Below are positions 1-8,823 of a stretch of DNA of 42,743 bases, in pieces (the stretch's first letter is position 1; every line of letters begins with the position of its first letter). The translations under genes and the position numbers were made by a program. Origin of the DNA: JAKVCB01 sp963578605 (GTDB lineage Bacteria > Planctomycetota > Planctomycetia > Pirellulales > Lacipirellulaceae); the NCBI GenBank assembly GCA_963578605.1, contig CAUZEA010000046.1, positions 1-42,743 of the forward strand. The letters are read 5' to 3'. The notes beneath the pieces are model-generated. The model saw only the letters and a list, made by a program, of their open reading frames with translations. It did not search any database and was not told the DNA's origin.

Positions 1-48
1 ACGAAGCTTCTCAATAATCTGCTTGGTCGTGTGTCGGTTCTTCTTCAT
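1..48 (-). CDS. IS3-family transposase OrfA, N-terminal fragment cut by window edge
   Basis: Read on the minus strand, the first 48 bases start with ATG at 48 and encode MKKNRHTTKQIIEKLR, which then runs off the window. This is the typical start of the OrfA (helix-turn-helix) protein of IS3-family elements, where an initial basic stretch leads into the DNA-binding helices. OrfA and OrfB together form the transposase by programmed frameshift; only the first 16 residues are visible here. The identification rests on this short sequence, so the family is fairly secure and the subgroup unknown. Whether the element is intact cannot be seen. Confidence 0.7.
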   Translation of the reverse strand, partial: MKKNRHTTKQIIEKLR

Positions 49-105
49 CTGAGGAAATCCTTTCCGGGCTACGCCCGGATGCGATTCTCTCATAGACCTG
101 GATCA
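1..105 (-). mobile_element. End of an IS3-family insertion sequence
   Basis: The OrfA start at 48 is followed outward by a short leader. It contains a perfect 7-bp stem with a 3-nt loop at 63-79 (TCCGGGC-TAC-GCCCGGA). The outer tip is not certain. Read on the minus strand, TGATCCAGG begins at 105 and would fit the TG start common to IS3-family ends, but the other end lies outside the window, so the terminal repeat cannot be compared. The following gene (328) lies about 220 bases away and looks undamaged. Confidence 0.5.
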
Positions 106-327
106 GTTAAAGGGGGGAAGCCCAGGTGGTGCGTGAAAAAATCGTACCGTATCGGCAAGCTATTGGCCACCAAGTGAAAATCAACCGGTGCCCGCAATCT
201 GGAGTGTCGTTTTGCCGCCCCCCTGCCGGGCCAGCCCTCCCCACTGCGGGACAAGCGGAGGTGGCAAGCCTCGCGGTGTGTTAGGATTGGGAAGGCTAAA
301 ATTCCATGTTGACAAGGGGAATGGCGC

Positions 328-1461
328 ATGAAGCGAAGTGGTCGCATGGCAGGGATCATGGTAGTAATGGTCTCAATGATGACTCCCACAAAACAGGCAG
401 CTGCTGAACACCCGGTTCCTGGCCAACCGTTGACCGACGAACAGGTTACTGCATTTGCCCGGCTCGCTCTGGAGGGCATCCAGTGCGAGTATCCCAACAA
501 ACCATCGGACGTCGTGACGGACGCTACCGACGCGGCTCGTTCCCCGCGCGACATGCACCCCACATTCTATGGTTGTTTCGACTGGCATTCGTCAGTGCAT
601 GGGCATTGGATGCTGATTCGGCTGGCGAAATGTTACCCCCAAACCAGCGTTGTACCGCAGATTCGAGATTTACTCGGTCGGCAACTTACCGCCGAGAAAA
701 TCGCGACGGAAGTCGCCTATTTTCAACTGCCGCACAACCATAGTTTCGAACGCATGTATGGTTGGGCTTGGGCGTTGCGGTTAGCGGCGGAGTTGCACAC
801 GTGGGATGACCCACAGGCATTGCAGTGGGCTGGGAATTTTCGCCCTCTCGAAACGAGAATTGTGGAGCTCACCAGGGGCTATTTGCCGCGGCTGACCTAT
901 CCGGTTCGGACAGGGGTTCATCCCGATACGGCATTTGCGATTGCGCAAATCCTCGACTATGCCCGCACCGTTCGTGACGAAGAACTCGAGCAGCAGGTCG
1001 TCACGTTCTGTTGCCAGAAATATGGCTCTGATCACAATTATCCTGCAGCGTTCGAGCCATCGGGTGAGGACTTCTTTTCGGCTTCGCTGAACGAAGCCGA
1101 CTTGATGCGGCGCGTGCTCGGAGAAACTCAATACGCCCAGTGGCTGGCGGCGTTTCTGCCAGATTTGGGTAGGTCCGAGGGCAGAACGTCCAATCTTCTG
1201 CAGCCATTGGAGGTGTCGGATGTTACCGACGGGAAGCTGGTTCATTTGGCTGGCCTCAACCTTTCCAGGGCATGGACGCAACAGGGGATCCTGGCTGCGC
1301 TACCTGCCGACGATCGGCGGCGCGAAGTGCTCGCTGCGTCAATTCGTGGCCACGCCAATGCTGGACTCGCTTATGTCTTTAGTGGGCACTACGAGGGCGA
1401 ACATTGGCTGGCCACCTTTGCCGTTTATCTGCTCTCCGGGTCAGGACTGGTAGCACCTTAA
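328..1461 (+). CDS. DUF2891 family protein, secreted
   Basis: A 377-residue protein. The N-terminus is a signal-peptide-like stretch with a hydrophobic core (GIMVVMVSMM) and an A-A-A cleavage region near residue 26. The body resembles the DUF2891 family: the segment HPTFYGCFDWHSSVHGHWML (about residues 77-96), then paired His/Trp motifs such as LPHNHSFERMYGWAWAL, and a late SGHYEGEHWLATFAVYLL. The family has no established reaction; the His/Trp/Glu-rich helices suggest an alpha/alpha-barrel enzyme, possibly acting on sugars, but this is inference. The first ATG (328) gives the better signal peptide; ATGs at 346 and 358 are alternatives. It stands alone between the IS edge and the next SDR gene. 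Confidence 0.8.
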   Translation: MKRSGRMAGIMVVMVSMMTPTKQAAAEHPVPGQPLTDEQVTAFARLALEGIQCEYPNKPSDVVTDATDAARSPRDMHPTFYGCFDWHSSVHGHWMLIRLAKCYPQTSVVPQIRDLLGRQLTAEKIATEVAYFQLPHNHSFERMYGWAWALRLAAELHTWDDPQALQWAGNFRPLETRIVELTRGYLPRLTYPVRTGVHPDTAFAIAQILDYARTVRDEELEQQVVTFCCQKYGSDHNYPAAFEPSGEDFFSASLNEADLMRRVLGETQYAQWLAAFLPDLGRSEGRTSNLLQPLEVSDVTDGKLVHLAGLNLSRAWTQQGILAALPADDRRREVLAASIRGHANAGLAYVFSGHYEGEHWLATFAVYLLSGSGLVAP

Positions 1462-1823
1462 TCGAGTCCGGAGACGGCCAGCGTGTGGTGAAGGTTTCGG
1501 TATCCCTCGGCAAGGCTTGGAGGAGCGTTGCACTCATCGACCAATCGGTCTTGTGGGCATTGCGTTGCGCTGTTGGAATGTAACTGAACGTGAATATGGC
1601 AGCCACAATTGTCCCCCGAGGTGCCGAGTTGAGTGGATACTCGGCTGGTGCACGTCGGGCTTGTACTTCTGGCTGACCAACGACAGCGAGGAATTTGGAG
1701 GCCGATTCGTTTTGGCCTACTGGGTTTATGAACAGCTGCCGAATAGACTATGTTTGAGGTCCTGGTAACCGCGGAAAAATACCGGGAGTGGTTTCTCTGC
1801 TTCTTAGAAACGGTCAGGCATCG
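1462..1823. other. Intergenic stretch without a convincing gene
   Basis: About 360 bases between the DUF2891 gene and the SDR gene. A short plus-strand open frame (1517-1768) exists but has no recognisable motif, no Shine-Dalgarno-like sequence and a Cys/Trp-rich composition atypical of a real protein. I see no repeat, hairpin or RNA gene here. It presumably carries the promoter of the SDR at 1824. Confidence 0.5.
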
Positions 1824-2555
1824 ATGAATCAAGAGTTTGATGAAAAACAAGAGTTTGACGGAAAAACAGTGGCCATAACCGGTGCCGCCGGTGACATTGG
1901 TCGGCCATTAGGGGACGAGTTTCGTCGGCTTGGTGGCGAAGTCTTTTCCACCGACCTGCGCGATACGGATCTGCCAAAGTTCACGCCGGGAGATATCTCG
2001 GATCCCAGCTTTGTGGCCGGTTGGATTGACCAAATTGTCAGCCAAACCCAACGGATTGACGTGTTGGTGAATGTCGCCGGAATTTGCCCCCGCACACCAC
2101 TGGCTGACATCACGGCAGAGGAATGGGATCGAGTGCTCACGATCAACGTACGCTCTGTGTTCCTGGTCAGCCAGGCTGCCCTGAAAATCATGATCCCCCA
2201 AAAGGGAGGCGCAATTGTCAACCTGGCTTCGCTTGCCGGTAAGGTGGGTGGAATCGCAGTCGGAGCCCACTACAGCTCCAGCAAGGCAGCTATTGTGGGA
2301 TTGACCAAATCTTTAGCACGCAACGGCGCCGCGCACGAAGTTCGTGCAAACGCGGTCGCACCAGGACTTATTGATACTTCCATGACGGCCGCTGCAGGCC
2401 CGGAAGGCGTTAAGCAACTCAAGCAGTCGGTTCCCATGGGACGCCTCGGGAGTGTTGATGAGGTGATCGGGCCAATCGTGTTTCTTGCCTCCAGCAAAGC
2501 AGCCTATATCACCGGGGCAACACTCGATATCAACGGTGGCTTGTTGATGGACTGA
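1824..2555 (+). CDS. SDR family NAD(P)-dependent oxidoreductase
   Basis: A 243-residue classical short-chain dehydrogenase/reductase. The Rossmann glycine motif TGAAGDIG is at residues 19-26, NVAG at 83-86, the catalytic Ser at about 136 (NLASLAG), and the YxxxK pair at Y150/K154 (YSSSK). The C-terminal DINGG segment is also typical. It should oxidise or reduce a hydroxyl or keto group on a small substrate, probably with NAD(P) in the cytosol; the substrate cannot be read from sequence. The frame is open from a GTG at 1788, but the ATG at 1824 gives the normal SDR length. The start shows a small internal duplication (EFDEKQEFDGK). A VOC-fold gene follows 49 bases later and is probably cotranscribed. 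Confidence 0.9.
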   Translation: MNQEFDEKQEFDGKTVAITGAAGDIGRPLGDEFRRLGGEVFSTDLRDTDLPKFTPGDISDPSFVAGWIDQIVSQTQRIDVLVNVAGICPRTPLADITAEEWDRVLTINVRSVFLVSQAALKIMIPQKGGAIVNLASLAGKVGGIAVGAHYSSSKAAIVGLTKSLARNGAAHEVRANAVAPGLIDTSMTAAAGPEGVKQLKQSVPMGRLGSVDEVIGPIVFLASSKAAYITGATLDINGGLLMD

Positions 2556-2604
2556 CCGTCGGAACCGGCGAACCTCGTAGCAGACAACCCGGCAGGAAAC
2601 ATCG

Positions 2605-3054
2605 ATGATTACGAAACTGGAACATATGGCATTAAGCGTGGCCGACGTGCAGCGGTCACTTGAGTTCTATCGCGACTTGTTGGGATTTGAACTGATCCGC
2701 GAACTCGATTGTGGCCCCGACTCACTGCTAGGAAAAGTGGTAGGGATGCCAGGTTGTTCGGCAAAAATCGCGCACCTCACGTGTGGCGAAACCATGCTGG
2801 AACTGTTCGAATATACTCAACCAAGAGGCGCCCCGCTGGCCTCGGAAATGCGCCAGGCCGATCAGGCGTTTGTCCATATCGGCTTGCAGTCAAACGATGT
2901 CCGAGGTGACTACCAGAAATTCAAGGCCAAGGGCGTTCGCTTCATTAGTGAGCCGGTAGAATTCCGGCCGGGTGTTTGGATCGTCTATTTCTACGGTCCC
3001 GATGGCGAGGTGCTCGAGTTGCGTGAAACGCCGGGTGGCGACACGAGTTCGTGA
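2605..3054 (+). CDS. VOC (glyoxalase/bleomycin resistance) family protein
   Basis: A 149-residue protein with two beta-alpha-beta-beta-beta modules of the vicinal oxygen chelate fold. Probable metal ligands are H7 (LEHMALSV), E66 (MLELFEY), H91 (FVHIGL) and E138 (VLELRE), the arrangement of glyoxalase I and methylmalonyl-CoA epimerase relatives. It should bind a divalent metal and act on a small oxygenated substrate, as an isomerase, epimerase, lyase or dioxygenase; which one is not determinable. The ATG at 2605 is preceded by AGGAAAC. It follows the SDR in the same direction and may act in the same pathway. It converges with the minus-strand SDR, leaving only 35 bases between stops. Confidence 0.88.
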   Translation: MITKLEHMALSVADVQRSLEFYRDLLGFELIRELDCGPDSLLGKVVGMPGCSAKIAHLTCGETMLELFEYTQPRGAPLASEMRQADQAFVHIGLQSNDVRGDYQKFKAKGVRFISEPVEFRPGVWIVYFYGPDGEVLELRETPGGDTSS

Positions 3055-3089
3055 TGCATCGCGTCGGGCTGGGAACGCAGGCCACTACC

Positions 3090-3902
3090 CTAAACCCCGT
3101 CGAACGCCGAAAAACCACCGTCGATGGGAACGATTGCCCCGTTCACAAACGTTGCCTGATCTGAAAGTAGCCAGAGAACTCCGCCCACGATTTCGTCCGG
3201 TTCTGCAAAACGTGCCGCAGGAACATTCCTGAGGATTGTTTCTCCCCGCTCGGTCAGGTTTCCCGTTTTCTTATCGACCAACAAGAAACGATTCTGGTCG
3301 GTGATGATAAATCCAGGGGCGACGGCATTCACACGGATTCTCGCTGAGTAGGTAGTGGCCATGTGGACCGCAAGCCAGCGGGTAAAACTATCGGCAGCCG
3401 CTTTGCCGTTGGAGTAGGCCAGGGCGCGTGACAGTGGCAACCCGCCCCCAACCGACGTAATGTTGACGATCGCACCTGCTTCTTTTTTGGCGAAAAGTCG
3501 ACCGACCGCCTGCGATGGAATTACCGCGCTCAAGTAATTCAGGTCGATACCCTCGCGAGTTGCCTGCGGATCAATGTCGAAGAACTCAAGTTCCTCGCTG
3601 GTGGTGGTACTTTTCTGTCCCCCCCCTGCCCCGTTCACCAGCATGTCGATGGTGCCAAAGTGTGCGACGGTTTTGTCAAGTGCTGCTTCGACGCTTGATT
3701 TCAACACCGCATCGCACTCGACGGCCAGGACCTGGCCACCGGTAGCCGTGCTAATTTCGTCGGCTTTGCGGCGAGCTGCGTCGGGGTCAATATCCCAGAT
3801 GGCCACGCCCGCCCCGGCTTGCGTAAGGCCACGCGCAATTTCACCACCAATGGCACCTCCCGCGCCGGTGATGACGGCCGTTTTTCCACTGAAATCAAAC
3901 AT
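3090..3902 (-). CDS. SDR family oxidoreductase, D-mannonate oxidoreductase (UxuB-like) type
   Basis: A 270-residue SDR with TGAGGAIGGE at residues 12-21, NGAGG near 90, S150 (NITSVGG) and Y163/K167 (YSNGK). The extended loop after residue 92, the segment FFDIDPQATREGIDLNYL, and the late stretch VAPGFIITDQNRFLL followed by a C-terminal PIDGGFSAFDGV resemble the SDR-type fructuronate/mannonate oxidoreductases of hexuronate catabolism. The class assignment is by resemblance only; the safe call is SDR. Its ATG at 3902 lies 39 bases downstream of the stop of the E1 fusion gene on the same strand, so the two are probably one operon. Confidence 0.87.
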   Translation of the reverse strand: MFDFSGKTAVITGAGGAIGGEIARGLTQAGAGVAIWDIDPDAARRKADEISTATGGQVLAVECDAVLKSSVEAALDKTVAHFGTIDMLVNGAGGGQKSTTTSEELEFFDIDPQATREGIDLNYLSAVIPSQAVGRLFAKKEAGAIVNITSVGGGLPLSRALAYSNGKAAADSFTRWLAVHMATTYSARIRVNAVAPGFIITDQNRFLLVDKKTGNLTERGETILRNVPAARFAEPDEIVGGVLWLLSDQATFVNGAIVPIDGGFSAFDGV

Positions 3903-3941
3903 CAGAGCCTGCTCGGTGCAAATAGCCGCCAGTGAATGAAC

Positions 3942-6161
3942 TCATTGCAGTACAGGATTCAGTTGACCCGATATTGTTTGGATCAATCCGTTGCGGATTG
4001 TATCGTCGCTGATCATGACGGCTGTTTCCTGGGCTTTGGAAACTGGCATCGGTACCGCGGCGCTGGAGAGTTGACGAATCGGTTGACGCAACGTTGCGTG
4101 GCAATTCTGGTGAAGCCGAGTCGCGACGTAGGATCCCAGGCACTGGGTCGCCATCGCCTGCTCGACGATGATCCCCTGCCCTGTTTTCTCGAGACTTGTC
4201 GTGAGTGTTTCAAAATCGATGTGTGCGTAGTCGAGCGTGCGAAGGTCGATGACTTCGATATCGAGCCCTTCATTGCTGGCAAGTTCTTCGGCAATTCGAA
4301 GGACTCGAGGGACGAGACTTAAATAGGTAATCACCGTAAGGTCACTGCCAGTTCGCCGGATTCTGGCCTGTCCCATCTGAATCAGGTAGTCCAAATCTCC
4401 TTCCGGGACGGGACCTTCGAGCGGGTCAATTTCGTGATGCTCCAGGACCATCACGGGATCGAGACTCCGCATGGCGCTGTTGAACAGGCCGATGTAGTCA
4501 AAGGGTGTCGCCGGGGCCACAATGCGCCAGCCAGGGTAGAGCGCAAACAATCCGGCCGTATCACCACTGTGTTGGGCTCCGTACCCTCGGCCAGCCGAGC
4601 AGCGAGACCTTACCACCAGGGGTACATCGACCCGCCCGTTATACATGTAGCGGCACGTTGCACACTGGTTGAAAAGTTCATCGGCGGCGACCAGGGCAAA
4701 GTCGCAGAACATAATTTCAACAATCGGCCGCATTCCCATGACGGCGGCCCCTTGCCCCAGGCCCACAATGCCACCTTCGGCAATCGGTGCATTGAGCACA
4801 CGCTCGTCGTAGCGCGCCAACGCATCGCGGGTCGCTCCATAGGCACCGCCTTTCATATTTGCGACATCTTCGCCCACCACAAAAGTCTCTGGCTCGAGTT
4901 CCATCCAGCGGGCAATAACGGCTGATTTGGCTTGATTTACTTTGATGTTGCGCGTGGGGGTGTCGTTAGAAACCTCGCGATAGATGACGCCAGTGAATTC
5001 CTGCCCGTCGCTGTGAAGGTGTACCAGGGCATCTTCTGGCTGGGGAATAAGCTCGGGACGAATCGAGCGGGTTCCTTCGGCGTCGGCCTCGCTGCAGTAA
5101 TCGACGGCGTCCTGAATGAGTTGCTGCGCCAGTTCTTTGACCGCAGCCACTCCATCCTCATCCAGCAGACCTCGACGTACGAGTGCGCGGGGAGCTGTGG
5201 CAAGTGGGTCACGATCAGCCCATTGGGCTTCCTCTTCCTTGGAACGATACCCGAAGGCGCTACCGGGCATGCCGCCAGCTTGATGGTAATAGCGGTAAGT
5301 CTTGGCCTCGATCAGGACCGGGCCACCACAATCGACTGCGTGCTGCTTGGCCAGCTGTACTGCCCGCTTCATCGAGAGCGGATTCATTCCATCGACGATC
5401 AACCCGGGGATGTTGTAACCCCCAGCACGAATAACCAGATCGTCCATGCCTGTTGCCTGACGTGCCGGTGTGGCGACTCCGTAGAGATTGTTTTCGATCA
5501 CAAAAATAGCAGGAAGATCATAGACTTTTGCCAGGCAGATTCCTTCGTGAAAGGGCCCAATCGAAATCGCACCGTCACCAAGGTAAGCTAGCGCCACGTT
5601 ACCTGTACCACGAAATTTTTCGGCAAAGGCAATTCCCGAGGTATAGGGAATATTGCCTGCCACGATCGCCTGAGTCCCGATGTTACCCGACTCATCATCG
5701 AACAGGTGCATCGATCCCCCGCGGCCACCAACCCAACCCTGGTTGAGTCCCATAATTTCGGCGAGAGTCCTTCGAATGCAATTACGCAGCACGTCACTCT
5801 CGCCATACGACCAGATGGTCTGACAAGGCGGCGCGTAGTGAGCGATTGCCTTGGCAAGAAAATGGTGATGTGCTCGGTGCGTTGACGTAATCTTGTCGTT
5901 CGTTTCAAGCGCCATGGCCGCCCCGACGGCCACTGCCTCCTGACCGATGCTGCTGTGAATCGGACCGTGGACCATCGGTTGAACTTCGTCGAGCAGAGTC
6001 TGTTCGAACTGGCGAATGATCTCCAGACAAAAATATCCCCAGATGAGCTGGTCGGGCGTTTGGTCCTGCCAGTACTGCTGGTCCACGGCAACCGTAACGA
6101 CGTTGGGGTAGTCGGCACCGCAAAGCTGCGCTACATCGGACATTTGGTTTAGTGGATTCAT
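3942..6161 (-). CDS. Fused E1 alpha/beta subunit of a thiamine-diphosphate 2-oxoacid (or acetoin) dehydrogenase
   Basis: About 739 residues. The first half is an E1-alpha domain: HSSIGQEAVAVG, then the thiamine-diphosphate motif from GDG (about residues 195-197) to ENN (about 223-225). The second half, from about residue 405, is an E1-beta/transketolase C-terminal region with VVGEDVANMKGG, APIAEGGIVGLGQGAA, RPIVEIMFCDF and SAGRGYGAQHSG. Such enzymes decarboxylate a 2-oxoacid or acetoin and pass the acyl group to a lipoyl E2. No E2 or E3 gene is present in the window. The frame is open to a TTG at 6230; ATGs occur at 6191, 6161 and 6143. I chose 6161 because homology-like sequence starts just after it, but no start has a good Shine-Dalgarno. 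An SDR follows 39 bases downstream. Confidence 0.9.
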   Translation of the reverse strand: MNPLNQMSDVAQLCGADYPNVVTVAVDQQYWQDQTPDQLIWGYFCLEIIRQFEQTLLDEVQPMVHGPIHSSIGQEAVAVGAAMALETNDKITSTHRAHHHFLAKAIAHYAPPCQTIWSYGESDVLRNCIRRTLAEIMGLNQGWVGGRGGSMHLFDDESGNIGTQAIVAGNIPYTSGIAFAEKFRGTGNVALAYLGDGAISIGPFHEGICLAKVYDLPAIFVIENNLYGVATPARQATGMDDLVIRAGGYNIPGLIVDGMNPLSMKRAVQLAKQHAVDCGGPVLIEAKTYRYYHQAGGMPGSAFGYRSKEEEAQWADRDPLATAPRALVRRGLLDEDGVAAVKELAQQLIQDAVDYCSEADAEGTRSIRPELIPQPEDALVHLHSDGQEFTGVIYREVSNDTPTRNIKVNQAKSAVIARWMELEPETFVVGEDVANMKGGAYGATRDALARYDERVLNAPIAEGGIVGLGQGAAVMGMRPIVEIMFCDFALVAADELFNQCATCRYMYNGRVDVPLVVRSRCSAGRGYGAQHSGDTAGLFALYPGWRIVAPATPFDYIGLFNSAMRSLDPVMVLEHHEIDPLEGPVPEGDLDYLIQMGQARIRRTGSDLTVITYLSLVPRVLRIAEELASNEGLDIEVIDLRTLDYAHIDFETLTTSLEKTGQGIIVEQAMATQCLGSYVATRLHQNCHATLRQPIRQLSSAAVPMPVSKAQETAVMISDDTIRNGLIQTISGQLNPVLQ

Positions 6162-6659
6162 ATTTGTGCACCCATCAATCAAACAACGCATCCTGGAAGT
6201 AATCGGTGAGACCCAGTTCGTGGCAGCCAACGGTCACCACCGATGGGGGACAAAAAGAGCCGTTTTTCCCGAGTAGAAAAAATCCCGCTCCAGCAAACGA
6301 CAGTTCCTAATATACCTGACAGGCGCCAACGCAACCACAGTCAAGCCGGTGAAATTGAAATAGCACCACCGACCCATTGCCAGGAATCGGCCCGTCCCAC
6401 TTGTCTCCTACCGGCCTCTACCGCCCTGGAAATCGGGCACCGCGTTTGGTTGCTGCGCGACAAGTCAAGGGTGAAAAATGACCAGGAAACTCTCTCTGAT
6501 GATCCTTGCGGCCGGAAGAGCCGTTTATTGGGCGACGAACTGGTGATCGCGCTACAGGATGACGCCCTTGGGTCGTTTTCCCGGCGCAACCAACCGCTAA
6601 ACTTTCCCAAAAGCGAAATAATGGAACCAGCAACATCCCTGCGACTTGTGAATCATCGC
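6162..6659. other. Intergenic stretch, nothing recognised
   Basis: Nearly 500 bases between the TIM-barrel gene stop and the E1 start, both on the minus strand. Open frames here (for example plus-strand 6243-7094) run antisense into the isomerase gene and have no motif, so I regard them as shadows. No clear repeat or hairpin was seen. It should hold the promoter of the E1/SDR pair. Confidence 0.4.
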
Positions 6660-7574
6660 TCAGGAGGAAAATGCGTCCCGCAGCTGCTCGACGTAAATGG
6701 GACAGGCTTCCCGTGGATCTGCAGGCTCTTCGTACTCCAGCGCAATATATCCGCGATAGTTGGCCTCACGCAGGATACGAGCCAGCCTCCGGAAGTCGGT
6801 AGGTCGTTTTTGGCCGTCGGGTCCACTCACGACAACCTTCACCTGAACATTGATCGCCAGCGGGGCAACTCGGGCCAGATCGCCGTAGATGTCAGCGGAG
6901 TGAAAATTGCCCGTATCGAGATTGACCCCAAACCAGGGGCTGTTGACATCACGCACCAGTGCGAGCAGTCCGTCGGCCGTACTGGTGGGCCCACCGTGGT
7001 TTTCAAGGGCCAAAAAAATGCCATGTTGGCCGGCATATTCGCAGCATTCTTCCAATCCAGAAACGATCAATTGGTGGGTTTCTTGCGGAGTTGAGTTTCC
7101 CTTCACATGGCCGGCAAAGACGCGAATCACAGGAGCTCCAAGAATCTCAGCATATTCGATCCAGCGTTTAAGATGTGCGATTTGCTGGTCACGTTTGTCG
7201 CCGGGTGGAAACCCAAAATCGTTACCAACAGCCGTTCCAGAAACGTCAAGACCCAGGCGAAAACATTGTTGTTTAAGAGTTCGCAGGGTATCGTGTGTCA
7301 CAGGCTCAAGAAAGTAATAGGAGGTGAGTTCGGTTCCCTCAAGTTGCATTCGGGCACAGTCATCGATGAAGTCGGTCAAGCTGAAATCACTGTTCCCGTC
7401 TTGTAGCAAGTTGCGGTAGCTGTATGCCGCCAGGCTGAACTTGAATTTGGACTCCCCATTTCGTTGGATTGGATCTAATGCCGGGGCGGAAGTCGTGCTC
7501 ACACCTCCCACCGTCGCAGCAGTACAAAACAGAGACACTTGCCGCAGAAATTCTCGTCGGGCAACGGGTATCAT
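6660..7574 (-). CDS. Sugar phosphate isomerase/epimerase family TIM-barrel protein with TAT-like signal
   Basis: A 304-residue xylose-isomerase-like TIM barrel. Typical features are FSLAAYSYRN near residue 45, the metal-site segments ALENHGG, NLDTGNFH and the late ALEYEEP. The family includes sugar and inosose isomerases, epimerases and some 3-keto-glycoside-processing enzymes. The N-terminus from the ATG at 7574 is VARREFLRQVS followed by a hydrophobic run, which looks like a twin-arginine export signal and suggests a periplasmic protein. That start also has GAGAGGA upstream; the frame remains open to 7640 but the extension would bury the signal. A lactonase-type gene lies 108 bases upstream on the same strand. 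The substrate is unknown. Confidence 0.87.
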   Translation of the reverse strand: MIPVARREFLRQVSLFCTAATVGGVSTTSAPALDPIQRNGESKFKFSLAAYSYRNLLQDGNSDFSLTDFIDDCARMQLEGTELTSYYFLEPVTHDTLRTLKQQCFRLGLDVSGTAVGNDFGFPPGDKRDQQIAHLKRWIEYAEILGAPVIRVFAGHVKGNSTPQETHQLIVSGLEECCEYAGQHGIFLALENHGGPTSTADGLLALVRDVNSPWFGVNLDTGNFHSADIYGDLARVAPLAINVQVKVVVSGPDGQKRPTDFRRLARILREANYRGYIALEYEEPADPREACPIYVEQLRDAFSS

Positions 7575-7682
7575 GATCACCAGTTCCTCTCTAGAGGGGC
7601 TGCTGGTTCGCTTGCGTTTGGGGCAAGCACAGAGCAGCAAGTCGGTTCTTCGGTTGAATTCTACGATATCGTGCGTAATCGT

Positions 7683-8759
7683 CTAAAGGATCATGATGCA
7701 GGAGGGACTAGGGATCGAAAGTGGATCCCCGACAGGGGTCAGTTTGCCTGTTTCAGGATTGATCTTAAACACGGCAACATTATTGCCAGGCATGTTCGCA
7801 CATAGGAGCATTTTTCCGTCCGGGGTGATGGCAAGGTTTTGAGGCCCCTTGCCAAGGCTTGGTTCAATCGCCAGGAGCGTGAGCTGGCCATCTGCACCGA
7901 TTCGGTAGGCAGCAATACTGTCATGGCCCCGGTTCGTGCCATAGAGAAAACGCCCGTCTGGCGTGATTTTCAGGTCGGCACAGTAGCTGACCCCGTCAAA
8001 GTCAGCTGGCAATGTCGAGATGGTTTCCCGTTCAATGAGTGTTCCGGCGTCGGTTTCCAAGTCGTATTGCGTGACTGAGTTTTCAAGTTCGTTGATGACG
8101 TAAAGGTGTTTGGCATTGGGATGAAATGTTAAATGACGTGGGCCGCCACCAGGCGGCGTTCGTACAAAAGCCTGCCGGTTCGGCGTGAGTCCTGCTGTGG
8201 CAGGGTCAAGTCGGTAGCTTAATATCTGATCGAGGCCCAGGTCGGCTGCGTAGGCGAATCGATTGTCAGGACTTACCACGATCGAGTGGGCATGCGGTCC
8301 TTTCTGTCGTGCTGGATCGACACTGGAACCAGCATGCTGGATGAATGATTCAGCCTCGCCCAGCGAGCCGTCTTCCGTGATCGGAAATGCTGCAACACTA
8401 CCCGTTGAATAGTTGGCGACAAGCACGCTTTTGCCGGTGTGATCAACGTCCAGATAACAGGAAGCCGTACCCAGACTCGATTGCCTGTTGAGCAATTTCA
8501 ATTTTCCCGTGCGCCCGACAATCTCATAGGCTGCAACTTGCTCAGGGTTAGTGCCGCCAAATTGTCCAGGTGCATGAATCGAGTAGAGATGTTTACGTGC
8601 CGGTGAGATTGCCAGGAAAAACGGATGCTCCACGTCGGTCGTGCGGTCGATCAACTGTAGTTGTCCCGTCGATAGATCAAGGTGGTAGGCATGAATGGCC
8701 CCCTCGTCTCCTGGTGCGAAGGCTGAGATGAACAGGAGTAGTTGGTTCTGAAGTGGCAT
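7683..8759 (-). CDS. Lactonase family protein (6-phosphogluconolactonase/YbhE-type beta-propeller)
   Basis: A 358-residue seven-bladed propeller of the lactonase (PF10282) type. Recognisable segments are HPFFLAISPARKHLYSIH, QKGPHAHSIVVSPDNRFAYAADLG, the conserved GGGPRHLTFHPNAKHLYVINEL, and LGKGPQNLAITPDGKMLLCANM. Members hydrolyse 6-phosphogluconolactone or related sugar lactones, although many family proteins are uncharacterised. No signal peptide is obvious, so a cytosolic location is likely. The ATG at 8759 is preceded by AAGGAG at good spacing. It lies just downstream of the PQQ-type propeller gene (64 bases) and upstream of the sugar isomerase, which suggests a carbohydrate-oxidation group on this strand. 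Confidence 0.9.
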   Translation of the reverse strand: MPLQNQLLLFISAFAPGDEGAIHAYHLDLSTGQLQLIDRTTDVEHPFFLAISPARKHLYSIHAPGQFGGTNPEQVAAYEIVGRTGKLKLLNRQSSLGTASCYLDVDHTGKSVLVANYSTGSVAAFPITEDGSLGEAESFIQHAGSSVDPARQKGPHAHSIVVSPDNRFAYAADLGLDQILSYRLDPATAGLTPNRQAFVRTPPGGGPRHLTFHPNAKHLYVINELENSVTQYDLETDAGTLIERETISTLPADFDGVSYCADLKITPDGRFLYGTNRGHDSIAAYRIGADGQLTLLAIEPSLGKGPQNLAITPDGKMLLCANMPGNNVAVFKINPETGKLTPVGDPLSIPSPSCIMIL

Positions 8760-8823
8760 GGGTGGCTCCTTATCAAGCGGTTACTTTCGTTGGCAACTGG
8801 CCAACCTCTTTGGAGGGGAGAAA

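Noticed and set aside
1517..1768. Small gene before the SDR
   Set aside because: Cys/Trp-rich, no Shine-Dalgarno, no motif.
6243..7094. Long plus-strand open frame of 283 codons
   Set aside because: It runs antisense into the clear sugar isomerase gene and has no motif.
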